Source of the DNA: Streptomyces sp. OR43
Lineage (GTDB): Bacteria > Actinomycetota > Actinomycetes > Streptomycetales > Streptomycetaceae
NCBI RefSeq assembly: GCF_008042275.1
Contig: NZ_RDBK01000043.1
Span: 1,925,719 to 1,973,225 of the forward strand
Direction of reading: 5' to 3'
Length of the DNA: 47,507 nt
Positions within the stretch are counted from its first letter, which is position 1. The number at the start of each line of letters is the position of its first letter. A program made the position numbers and the translations under genes. A model generated the notes under the pieces. The model saw only the letters and a list, made by a program, of their open reading frames with translations. It had not been told where the DNA came from and searched no databases. Positions 25,189 through 35,178 of this stretch are shown piece by piece.

Positions 25189-25259
25189 AGCGGGTGACGA
25201 GAATCGAACTCGCGCTCTGAGCTTGGGAAGCTCATGTTCTACCATTAAACTACACCCGC
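25189..25259 (-). tRNA. tRNA-Gly (anticodon CCC)
   Basis: 71 nt, minus strand. Acceptor GCGGGTG pairs with CACCCGC, discriminator U, D arm with GTTTAATGGTAGAAC, anticodon stem TGAGC/GCTCA around loop TTCCCAA (anticodon CCC, reads GGG), and T arm GCGAG-TTCGATT-CTCGT. CCA is not encoded. Its 3' half is the attachment site duplicated at four places to the left. Confidence 0.96.
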
Positions 25260-25521
25260 GTAGCGCACTGGCTGACCAGCGACGCATCGTCCCACACTGT
25301 ACCCCATTGCGGCCCCCCCGAGGCATGAGCCCCGGCGTGAGGCGCGCGGGGAGGCGTGGTGGGATCCGGCGGGAGTCCGGTGGGGTGGGCGGTGGTGGAC
25401 GGGGGTGTGTTGTGCGGGAGTTGGGGGCGTAGCGTGGGTGGTCGGAGTGCCGCGTGCGGTGGCGTCCTGTTCATCCCCTAATGTGGCTTTCTCGTCCACG
25501 GCTTGATGGGGAAGGGACTTG

Positions 25522-25695
25522 ATGGACTCCATGGAGCGCACCGTCGTCCGCTGTGCCGAAGGGCACGTTTTCGCTACCGCCTCGTTCCCGATGCAGCAGC
25601 TCGGGTCCGGGCGGATCGGTCCCGGGCGGCTTATCCGCTGTCCTCGTTGCGCCCGGTTGCGGCATGCCGTGCCCGTGGTGTTCGAGGAGCGGTAG
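25522..25695 (+). CDS. Small zinc-ribbon-like protein
   Basis: Protein of 57 aa with Cys/His spacing suited to one zinc site: [10 protein letters not shown] and [17 protein letters not shown] 25522 has GGGGAAGGGA upstream. It precedes dcd by 77 nt. Function unknown; the coding text and zinc pattern make a real gene likely. Confidence 0.7.
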   Translation: MDSMERTVVRCAEGHVFATASFPMQQLGSGRIGPGRLIRCPRCARLRHAVPVVFEER

Positions 25696-25772
25696 GGCTT
25701 CCGGGAAGATGGCGACAGGCGCGCGGGCGGCCCGATGGGGGTGGGCCCGCGCGTTCTGCGTATCCTCGGTGG

Positions 25773-26348
25773 GTGCTTCTCTCAGACAAGGACATCCGGG
25801 CCGAGATCGACGCCGGACGCGTACGTATTGATCCTTTCGACGCGTCGATGGTGCAGCCGTCGAGCATCGACGTGAGGCTCGACCGCTATTTCCGGGTGTT
25901 CGAGAACCACCGCTATCCGCATATCGATCCGGCCGTCGAACAGGCCGATCTGACCCGTACCGTCGAGCCGGACGGGGACGAGGCGTTCATCCTGCACCCC
26001 GGGGAGTTCGTGCTCGCGTCCACGTACGAGGTCATCTCGCTGCCCGACGACCTGGCCTCGCGGCTGGAGGGCAAGAGTTCGCTCGGCCGGCTCGGGCTGG
26101 TGACGCATTCGACGGCCGGGTTCATCGACCCGGGGTTCTCCGGGCACGTGACCCTGGAGCTGTCGAATCTGGCGACGCTGCCGATAAAGCTCTGGCCGGG
26201 GATGAAGATCGGGCAGCTGTGCATGTTCCGGCTGAGTTCTCCGTCGGAGTTCCCGTACGGCTCCGAGCGCTACGGGTCGCGGTACCAGGGACAGCGGGGG
26301 CCGACCGCGTCGCGTTCGTTTATGAACTTCCACCGGACGCAGGTGTGA
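25773..26348 (+). CDS. dcd: dCTP deaminase
   Basis: Protein of 191 aa that deaminates dCTP to dUTP for thymidylate synthesis; some actinobacterial forms also hydrolyse dUTP. Motifs: [58 protein letters not shown], and HVTLELSN with the catalytic Glu. C-terminal lid [17 protein letters not shown] start at 25773 gives the normal family length. Cytosolic homotrimer. Confidence 0.96.
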   Translation: MLLSDKDIRAEIDAGRVRIDPFDASMVQPSSIDVRLDRYFRVFENHRYPHIDPAVEQADLTRTVEPDGDEAFILHPGEFVLASTYEVISLPDDLASRLEGKSSLGRLGLVTHSTAGFIDPGFSGHVTLELSNLATLPIKLWPGMKIGQLCMFRLSSPSEFPYGSERYGSRYQGQRGPTASRSFMNFHRTQV

Positions 26349-26354
26349 TGCCCG

Positions 26355-26855
26355 GTGAGTGACGACGTGCGGGAGAACCTGACGTACGACGGCTTCGGGC
26401 ACGCCGTGCGGGAGCTGGCGCAGGCCGTGGCCGATGACGGGTACGAGCCGGATGTGGTGCTGTCCATCGCGCGGGGCGGGGTGTTCGTCGCGGGCGGGCT
26501 GGCGTACGCGCTGGACTGCAAGAACATCCATCTGGTGAATGTGGAGTTCTACACGGGGGTGGGCACCACGCTGGACATGCCCGTCATGCTGGCGCCCGTG
26601 CCCAATGCCATTGATTTCTCGGCGAAGAAGGTCCTCATCGCCGACGATGTCGCCGATACCGGCAAGACGCTGAAGCTGGTGCGCGACTTCTGTGTCGGCC
26701 ATGTCGCCGAGGTGCGCTCCGCCGTGATCTACGAGAAGTCGCATTCGCTCGTGAAGTGCGAGTACGTGTGGAAGAAGACCGATCGCTGGATCAACTTCCC
26801 CTGGAGCGTGGAGAAGCCGGTCGTGCGGCGCAGCGGGCAGGTTCTGGACGCCTGA
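26355..26855 (+). CDS. Phosphoribosyltransferase-domain protein
   Basis: Protein of 166 aa with the PRPP-binding loop VLIADDVADTGKTL and the upstream VVLSIARGGVFVAGGLAYAL, as in xanthine-guanine or hypoxanthine phosphoribosyltransferases. GTG start 6 nt after dcd, so probably one operon for nucleotide metabolism/salvage. Base specificity cannot be assigned. Confidence 0.88.
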   Translation: MSDDVRENLTYDGFGHAVRELAQAVADDGYEPDVVLSIARGGVFVAGGLAYALDCKNIHLVNVEFYTGVGTTLDMPVMLAPVPNAIDFSAKKVLIADDVADTGKTLKLVRDFCVGHVAEVRSAVIYEKSHSLVKCEYVWKKTDRWINFPWSVEKPVVRRSGQVLDA

Positions 26856-26893
26856 CGGACGGAAATAGGCGGACGGACGGACCGACGGACGGA
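26852..26893. repeat. GGAC-type simple repeat array
   Basis: About ten irregular GACG/GGAC units after the phosphoribosyltransferase stop, interrupted by AAATAGGC. It leads into a terminator hairpin. Confidence 0.7.
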
Positions 26894-26898
26894 AAGGG

Positions 26899-26940
26899 CG
26901 AGAGCCCCCGCGCCCCTGGAAGGGGGCGCGGGGGCTCTCG
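26899..26940. terminator. Strong bidirectional terminator
   Basis: Perfect 18-bp stem (26899-26916 with 26923-26940) and a 6-nt loop, between the converging phosphoribosyltransferase and Yip1-like genes. Confidence 0.9.
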
Positions 26941-26946
26941 CCACTT

Positions 26947-27650
26947 CTAGATGGTGCCCAGTTTGAGGATCGAGACCAGGGCCAGCAGCTGGATTGCCGA
27001 CGCGCCCAGCGCCTTCGGCCACGGCAGGTCGTGGGACTTGCTCACCATCGAGGTGAGCAGGGCCGCCGCCGCCAGCCAGGTGATCCAGCCGAGGATCTGG
27101 ACCAGGGAGTTCTCGCCGCCCAGGAAGAGCGCGAAGACCAGGCGCGGAGCGTCCGTGATCGACATGATCAGCATCGAGAGGCCCACGGTCGGCTGCCACG
27201 CGCCGTCACCGCCGAGCTGGCGGGCGAGGGTGTGGGTGACCGCGCCGAGTACCAGGCCGCCGAGCACGAAGCCGACGCCCGTGATGATGACGTAGGGGAT
27301 CGCGTTGCCGACCGGGGCGTTGATCGCGTCGTCGCGGGCTTCGTCGAAGCCGAACAGCGCCAGCAGGCCGTAGAGGAACGTGACGACGAGCGCCGGGCCC
27401 CAGACGGGGTAGTCGCGCATCTGCCAGAACGTCGGCCCGGGGCGCGTCACGATGCCGCTCAGCAGCTGCTTCCAGTGCAGGCGCGGGCCCGCGGGCTGGG
27501 CGGGGGCCTGGCCGGCGCGGTAGGTGTTGCCGTCGCCGTACGGGTCCTCGTTGATGCTGAAGGCCTGGGTGTGACCGGGGCTGTTCGCGTACGGGTCGCC
27601 CTGGGGGGGGGCGGGGGAACTGGGCCGCCTTTGCCGCCTAGCTGTGACAT
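26947..27650 (-). pseudogene. Yip1-like membrane protein, frame broken at a G9 tract
   Basis: From ATG 27650 the frame reads MSQLGGKGGPVPPPP and then loses sense at the C9 run (27603-27611 as G9 on plus). One more C (or two fewer) restores QGDPYANSPGHTQAFSINED, then GPRLHWKQLLSGIVTRPG. That continues into the 167-aa frame from 27450 with about five hydrophobic segments (ALVVTFLYGLLALFGF, YVIITGVGFVLGGLVLGAV, ILGWITWLAAAALLTSMV, LGASAIQLLALVSILKLG). The layout is that of Streptomyces Yip1-family proteins with a Pro/Tyr-rich N-terminus. A homopolymer error, slippage or true mutation are all possible; only the C-terminal part is uninterrupted. Confidence 0.75.
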
Positions 27651-27678
27651 CCCCTAGGGGAACCCTGGGGGGCTGTCC

Positions 27679-28926
27679 TCAGCCCGCTGTGAAGAGGGCG
27701 CTGGTGAACGTGATCAGCGGGCGGTCGGGCGTCGCCGCCGGGTACAGCGCGATCAGGTCCGCTGCTTCGCCCCGGTGCGTACGGACCACCGTGTCCGGCT
27801 TCCCGTCACCGTCGAAGTCCGCGTACCGCTGGAGAAGAGTCGTTTCCGCACGGGGCGCCGCGGGGCTGCCCGCCGTCTTGCGCAGCGGTGCCGTCGGGAG
27901 GTCCGTGGCCGGGGCGCCGAAGCGGTACGGGCCGCCCGGGCGGCCCGGTCCGTCCGGGCTGCCGAGCAGCAGCGTGCCCTTGCCGGCGGTTCCGGGTGCA
28001 TGGGGGAGGGCGGTGTAGACCAGGTCGTCGTACCCGTCGCCGTTCGTGTCCGTCCGGGGCTCGGGGGCCGACAGGGCGGGGCCGGCTCCCGGGATCGTGC
28101 CGCCGGCGGCGTGCGGGCGGCCGTCGCGGGTGAACGGGCCCCGCAGGAAGCTGAACCGGCCCGCGCTCGCCGTCACGGCCAGATCCGGCTTCCCGTCGCC
28201 GTCGAAGTCGCCGCAGACGGGGTGGTCGGGCCACTCGTTGCCGAAGCGGGCCCGGTCCGGGATGCGCAGCGTGACCGCCTTGCCGGTGAGGCCCGCGGGC
28301 GAGCCGAAGAGGATCTGGAGCGGGACGGGCGGGCGGCCGATGCCGTTGTACGGGGGGTCGGTGGCCACGATCAGATCGGTGAAGCCGTCCTTGTCCAGGT
28401 CGCACGACGCCTCGGCGTCGAAGGCCGCGGGGAGGGTGTCGCCGGACTTGGCGGCGTTCGTACGCGCGCTGAGCAGTTGGCGTACCGAGGGGTCGAGGCC
28501 GCGGGTGGCGGAGCCGTACACGATGCCGATCCCGGCGTCGTCGCCGTGGCGGTCGGCCGCCGGTTTCACCAGGTCGTCCAGGACGAGGTCGCGGTGGCCG
28601 TCGCCGTTGAAGTCGTCGGGGACGCGGCTGCCGGTGCCGTGCGGGACGGCGTGGCGCTGGGCGCCCGCCAGGCCGGCCAGGGCGGTGGGCGGAGCATCGC
28701 CGTTCTTGGGGGCCGAGGAGGCGGGGGAGCCCGTGCAGGCCGCCAGCAGGAGGACGCCGCAGGCGCAGAGGGCGCCGATCGCCGCTGCTGTGCCGGTGGT
28801 CCGTCCGGTTCGCGTGGGTGCTGCTGTGCCGGTTGTCGGTCCGGTTCGCGTGAGTGCTGCTGTGCCGGTTGTCGGTCCGGTTCGCGTGGTCGCTCTCGTT
28901 GTCGTCCCTGCGATGCGTATCCGCAC
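27679..28926 (-). CDS. FG-GAP/VCBS repeat lipoprotein with repetitive N-terminus
   Basis: Protein of 415 aa. GTG 28926 is chosen because GGAGG lies 6 nt upstream. Residues 14-49 are three 12-residue repeats (TRTGPTTGTAAL type). A hydrophobic run and lipobox LLLAAC (Cys64) follow, so the mature protein is probably lipid-anchored outside the membrane. The rest is an FG-GAP beta-propeller with Ca-binding-like DDFNGDGHRDLVLDD, DLDKDGFTDLIV, DFDGDGKPDLAV, DTNGDGYDDLVY and DFDGDGKPDTVV. Function unknown. Confidence 0.85.
   Translation of the reverse strand: MRIRIAGTTTRATTRTGPTTGTAALTRTGPTTGTAAPTRTGRTTGTAAAIGALCACGVLLLAACTGSPASSAPKNGDAPPTALAGLAGAQRHAVPHGTGSRVPDDFNGDGHRDLVLDDLVKPAADRHGDDAGIGIVYGSATRGLDPSVRQLLSARTNAAKSGDTLPAAFDAEASCDLDKDGFTDLIVATDPPYNGIGRPPVPLQILFGSPAGLTGKAVTLRIPDRARFGNEWPDHPVCGDFDGDGKPDLAVTASAGRFSFLRGPFTRDGRPHAAGGTIPGAGPALSAPEPRTDTNGDGYDDLVYTALPHAPGTAGKGTLLLGSPDGPGRPGGPYRFGAPATDLPTAPLRKTAGSPAAPRAETTLLQRYADFDGDGKPDTVVRTHRGEAADLIALYPAATPDRPLITFTSALFTAG
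28780..28887 (-). repeat. 36-nt in-frame tandem repeat, three copies
   Basis: Three 36-nt units encode TRTGPTTGTAAL, TRTGPTTGTAAP and TRTGRTTGTAAA ahead of the lipoprotein signal. The first two are almost identical in DNA. A further ~27-nt near-duplication (GAGGTAT ... GATACG) lies around the start codon and just upstream (about 28900-28960). Confidence 0.85.
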
Positions 28927-29039
28927 GGGATACCTCCGAATACGTATCCCCGCAGGAATACCTCGTACGTCGTGGCCGTCCCGGCCGACACTTCCGTCCC
29001 GGCCGCCCCACATCATGCGCCACCGGAGCCGTAAAGCAG

Positions 29040-29078
29040 AAGCGGCCGGTCCTGCCCCCGAGGCAGGTCCGGCCGCTT
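29040..29078 (-). terminator. Terminator of the Fe-S oxidoreductase gene
   Basis: 17-bp stem with one mismatch (29040-29056 and 29062-29078), 5-nt loop, 26 nt after the stop on the minus strand. Confidence 0.85.
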
Positions 29079-29103
29079 GTGCAACGCGGTGGCGCGGTTC
29101 CGG

Positions 29104-31371
29104 TTACTTCACCGGTTCCGGCTCCGGCGCGTCAGCCGTCTCCGGCTCGCCCGCGGGGTCGGCCGGGGTCTTCACGGAGTCGAGCAGCAGCTGCGACACG
29201 TCGACCACCTGGATCGACTCCTTCGCCTTGCCGTCGTTCTTCTTGCCGTTGACCGAGTCGGTCAGCATGACGAGGCAGAACGGGCAGGCGGTGGAGACGA
29301 TGTCCGGGTTGAGGGAGAGGGCTTCGTCGACGCGCTCGTTGTTGATGCGCTTGCCGATCCGCTCCTCCATCCACATCCGGGCACCACCGGCGCCGCAGCA
29401 GAAGCCGCGCTCCTTGTGGCGGTGCATCTCCTCGTTCCGCAGACCCGGGACCTTCGCGATGATCTCGCGCGGGGGCGTGTAGATCTTGTTGTGCCGGCCC
29501 AGGTAGCAGGGGTCGTGGTACGTGATCAGACCCTCGACCGGCGTCACCGGGATCAGCTTGCCCTCGTCCACCAGGTGCTGGAGCAGCTGCGTGTGGTGGA
29601 TGACCTCGTACTCGCCGCCGAGCTGCGGGTACTCGTTGGCGATGGTGTTGAAGCAGTGCGGGCAGGTGGCGACGATCTTCTTCGTCGCCTTCGCCTTCTT
29701 CGTCGAGTCGTCCTCGTCGTCCTCGCCGAACGCCATGTTCAGCATCGCGACGTTCTCCTGGCCGAGCTGCTGGAACAGCGGCTCGTTGCCCAGGCGGCGG
29801 GCCGAGTCACCCGTGCACTTCTCGTCGCCGCCCATGATCGCGAACTTGACGCCCGCGATGTGGAGGAGTTCCGCGAAGGCCTTGGTGGTCTTCTTCGCGC
29901 GGTCCTCCAGGGCGCCGGCGCAGCCGACCCAGTAGAGGTAGTCGACCTCGGTGAGGTCCTCGACGTCCTTGCCGACGATCGGGACCTCGAAGTCGACCTC
30001 CTTGGTCCACTCGACGCGCTGCTTCTTGGCGAGCCCCCAGGGGTTGCCCTTCTTCTCCAGGTTCTTGAGCATCGTGCCCGCCTCGGACGGGAACGCGGAC
30101 TCGATCATCACCTGGTAGCGGCGCATGTCGACGATGTGGTCGATGTGCTCGATGTCGACCGGGCACTGCTCCACGCACGCACCGCAGGTGGTGCAGGACC
30201 AGAGGACGTCCGGGTCGATGACGCCGTTCTCCTCGACCGTGCCGATCAGGGGGCGCTCGGCCTCGGCGAGAGCGGCGGCCGGAACGTCCTTGAGCTGCTC
30301 CTCGGTGGCCTTCTCGTTGCCCTCCATGTCCTTTCCGCCGCCGGCCTGCAGGTACGGGGCCTTGGCGTGCGCGTGGTCGCGCAGGGACATGATCAGGAGC
30401 TTCGGGGAGAGCGGCTTGCCGGTGTTCCAGGCGGGGCACTGCGACTGGCAGCGGCCGCACTCCGTGCAGGTGGAGAAGTCGAGGATGCCCTTCCAGGAGA
30501 ACTGCTCGACCTGGGAGACACCGAAGACGGCGTCCTCGGCCGGGTCCTCCCAGTCGATCTCCTGGCCGGCCGAGGTCATCGGCTGGAGCGCGCCCAGCGC
30601 GACCTCGCCGTCGGCGTTCCGCTTGAACCAGATGTTCGGGAAGCCGAGGAAGCGGTGCCAGGCGACACCCATGTTGGTGTTGAGCGAGACCGTGATCATC
30701 CAGATCAGCGAGACGCCGATCTTGACCATCGCGGTGAAGTAGATGAGGTTCTGCAGCGTGCCGAGCGCGAGTCCCTTGAAGGCGAGGACCAGCGGGTACG
30801 AGACGAAGTACGCGGCCTCGTAGCCGTCGACGTGGTGGATCGCGCCCTCGAGGCCGCGCAGCGTCAGGATCGCCAGGCCGATGACGAGGATGACGTACTC
30901 GACGAAGTACGCCTGCCAGGCCTTGGAGCCCGCGAACCGGGACTTGCGGCCGGCCCGCGAGGGGAGGTTCAGCAGCCGGATGGCGATCAGCACGAGGATG
31001 CCGACCGTCGTCATCAGGCCGATGAACTCGATGTAGAGCTCGAACGGCAGCCATTCACCGATGACCGGCAGCACCCAGTCGGCCTTGAAGAGCTGTCCGT
31101 ACGCCTGGAGCAGCGTCGGCGGCAGCGTCAGGAAGCCGATCGCGACGAACCAGTGCGCGAAGCCCACGATGCCCCACCGGTTCATCCGGGTGTGGCCGAG
31201 GAACTCCTTGACCAGGGTGATCGTGCGCTGCTTGGGGTCGTCGGTGCGGCTGCCTGCCGGGACCGGCTGTCCGAGACGGACGAACCGGTAGATCTGCGCG
31301 ACCGCTCGGGCGATGAGCGCAACGCCGACGACGGTCAGCACCAGCGACACGATGATCGCGGCGAGTTGCAT
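29104..31371 (-). CDS. Membrane Fe-S oxidoreductase, EtfD-like (Rv0338c family)
   Basis: Protein of 755 aa. Residues 1-230 hold about six membrane helices. Two [4Fe-4S] ferredoxin motifs follow, CTECGRCQSQCP (C302) and CTTCGACVEQCP (C393). Two cysteine-rich CCG domains come next (CPHCFNT; HDPCYLGRHN ... GFCCGAGGARMWMEERIGKR; CPFCLVM). The C-terminal tail is acidic. It resembles mycobacterial Rv0338c (EtfD), which takes electrons from electron-transfer flavoprotein during fatty-acid beta-oxidation and passes them to the quinone pool. That role is inferred by family. It has its own promoter region with repeats and a TTACT dyad. Confidence 0.9.
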   Translation of the reverse strand: MQLAAIIVSLVLTVVGVALIARAVAQIYRFVRLGQPVPAGSRTDDPKQRTITLVKEFLGHTRMNRWGIVGFAHWFVAIGFLTLPPTLLQAYGQLFKADWVLPVIGEWLPFELYIEFIGLMTTVGILVLIAIRLLNLPSRAGRKSRFAGSKAWQAYFVEYVILVIGLAILTLRGLEGAIHHVDGYEAAYFVSYPLVLAFKGLALGTLQNLIYFTAMVKIGVSLIWMITVSLNTNMGVAWHRFLGFPNIWFKRNADGEVALGALQPMTSAGQEIDWEDPAEDAVFGVSQVEQFSWKGILDFSTCTECGRCQSQCPAWNTGKPLSPKLLIMSLRDHAHAKAPYLQAGGGKDMEGNEKATEEQLKDVPAAALAEAERPLIGTVEENGVIDPDVLWSCTTCGACVEQCPVDIEHIDHIVDMRRYQVMIESAFPSEAGTMLKNLEKKGNPWGLAKKQRVEWTKEVDFEVPIVGKDVEDLTEVDYLYWVGCAGALEDRAKKTTKAFAELLHIAGVKFAIMGGDEKCTGDSARRLGNEPLFQQLGQENVAMLNMAFGEDDEDDSTKKAKATKKIVATCPHCFNTIANEYPQLGGEYEVIHHTQLLQHLVDEGKLIPVTPVEGLITYHDPCYLGRHNKIYTPPREIIAKVPGLRNEEMHRHKERGFCCGAGGARMWMEERIGKRINNERVDEALSLNPDIVSTACPFCLVMLTDSVNGKKNDGKAKESIQVVDVSQLLLDSVKTPADPAGEPETADAPEPEPVK

Positions 31372-31422
31372 TTGGGGGCTCCTCGGGCCTGCGAGGGGTG
31401 GGTTCCAGCGATGTTCGCTGAT

Positions 31423-31488
31423 TACTCGGTACTCGGTACTCAGGTGATGGCTGTGCGATGGATGGCTGTGCGAGTGATGGCTATGCGA
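31423..31488. repeat. Two short tandem arrays upstream of the Fe-S oxidoreductase
   Basis: TACTCGG/TACTCAG three times at 7-nt period (31423-31443). Then GATGGCTGTGCGA-like units at 31446, 31461 and 31476 (15-nt period). Confidence 0.85.
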
Positions 31489-31502
31489 TTACTAAGCAGT
31501 AA
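31489..31502. promoter_or_regulatory. Candidate TetR-type operator
   Basis: TTACTAAGCAGTAA is a perfect dyad (TTACT-N4-AGTAA) about 118 nt upstream of the Fe-S oxidoreductase start. Similar palindromes serve TetR-family lipid-metabolism regulators in actinobacteria. Confidence 0.5.
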
Positions 31503-31531
31503 CTTAATCAGTCTGTGCTGACACTATCCAC

Positions 31532-32242
31532 TTATTCCGCCGTCCTGTAGCCGGGCCGGCGGTGATCTGTGTCGCTCAGGTCTGCCTTGCCGTGCCCGGC
31601 GAGGCTTCGGGCCGCCCGGTACAGGGGCGCACCGAGGGCCTCCGCGAGGATCGCCAGGTCCAGGCCGGGCCGGTGGTGCTCGGCATAGTGCTGGTCGAGG
31701 AGGTCCGGCTCGTCCCACGGCAGGGCCGAGCGGTGGCGGATCTGGGCCAGGCCGGTCAGGCCGGGCTTCAGTTCCCGCCGCCAGTCTCTCGCACCGGCCG
31801 GCCGGGCACGTACGTCGCCCGGTGCGAGCGGGGCCGGGCCGACCAGCGAGAGCTCGCCCCGCACGACGTGGGGGAGCCGGGAGATCACGTGAAGCCGGAG
31901 CCGCCGGGTGCGCAGCGACCGCAGGACGAACGGTCTGCCGTCCGCCCCCAGCCGGGTCGAGCGCGTCAGTACGCCTCCGGATCCGCGCTGGGCGGCCAGG
32001 GTCAGAGCGGCTGCGGCGAGGAGGGGGGCGGCCAGGACCAGGAGGGCCGAACCGAGCGCCAGGTCCAGGGCGCGTTTCGCGGAGAGGCGGGGCAGGGGTG
32101 TCCGGGTCAGGGCCCGCAGGGATCTCCGGGGGGCCGGGAGGTGGAGCGGCCGCGTCGGCTGCCGGCGGCGGCCTGTGGGCCCCGGCCGCCGCCTGGGCCC
32201 ATGGCTCCGTCCTTGCCTGTGTCCTTGCCCTTGCGTCTGCAT
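31532..32242 (-). CDS. Bacterial sugar transferase (undecaprenyl-phosphate glycosyl-1-phosphate type)
   Basis: Protein of 236 aa from ATG 32242 (AGGCGCGCACC in front). A basic N-terminus precedes KRALDLALGSALLVLAAPLL, the typical membrane anchor of this family. Then follow TRSTRLGADGRPFVLRSLRT, SRLPHVVRGELSLVGPAPL and LKPGLTGLAQIR. These match the catalytic domain of initiating sugar transferases of exopolysaccharide or glycan pathways. It stands alone here, with no polysaccharide cluster. The family's usual ...KxR...DE text is partly altered, so activity is not certain. Confidence 0.8.
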   Translation of the reverse strand: MQTQGQGHRQGRSHGPRRRPGPTGRRRQPTRPLHLPAPRRSLRALTRTPLPRLSAKRALDLALGSALLVLAAPLLAAAALTLAAQRGSGGVLTRSTRLGADGRPFVLRSLRTRRLRLHVISRLPHVVRGELSLVGPAPLAPGDVRARPAGARDWRRELKPGLTGLAQIRHRSALPWDEPDLLDQHYAEHHRPGLDLAILAEALGAPLYRAARSLAGHGKADLSDTDHRRPGYRTAE

Positions 32243-32487
32243 GGTGCGCGCCTGCCTGGGTCGGCCGACCGGAGCCGGTGGATCGTGTGCCGGTTTTGCG
32301 CGGCTCACGGCATTTTGTGACAGAACGATCCCATGAGGCGATGATGGGGAGCGGCGTGTGGCCCGTGGGGCTCGGCAGGTGTCGCCCGTATGCGAGCCGA
32401 TGTGCCGCTGATGGGGGCGTATGTGCAGGGTGTCCGCCGTCACTGGGTGCGGGGTTTTGCCTGGTGGTGAGGGGTGCGTGCACGATA

Positions 32488-32508
32488 ATTGAGTCGCCTC
32501 GACTCAGG
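32488..32508. promoter_or_regulatory. HspR operator (HAIR-like site 1)
   Basis: ATTGAGT-N7-ACTCAGG, two mismatches from the HAIR consensus CTTGAGT-N7-ACTCAAG. It overlaps a probable -10 box GATAAT (32484-32489). Confidence 0.75.
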
Positions 32509-32539
32509 TCTGTTGACTCCGGGGCGGGTGTCATGCATC

Positions 32540-32560
32540 CTTGAGTCAGATCCACTCAAG
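32540..32560. promoter_or_regulatory. HspR operator (perfect HAIR site 2)
   Basis: CTTGAGT-CAGATCC-ACTCAAG matches the HAIR consensus exactly, 22 nt before dnaK. HspR, the last gene of the operon, would repress here until heat shock occupies DnaK. Confidence 0.92.
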
Positions 32561-32563
32561 TAG

Positions 32564-35109
<2,546 letters not shown>

Positions 35110-35178
35110 CATTCCGTCCGACCACCTGGCAGCACACCACCCGGCCCCCCGGCCGGGCGTCCGGAAGGAGGGACGTCG

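Noticed and set aside
26852..26893. CRISPR-like array
   Set aside because: Simple GGAC/GACG repetition without spacers; no cas genes in the window. No CRISPR array was seen anywhere.
29077..31521. Long open frame antisense to the Fe-S oxidoreductase gene
   Set aside because: Translation is Val/Arg/Asp-rich shadow text typical of the complement of a high-GC gene; the minus strand encodes clear Fe-S motifs.
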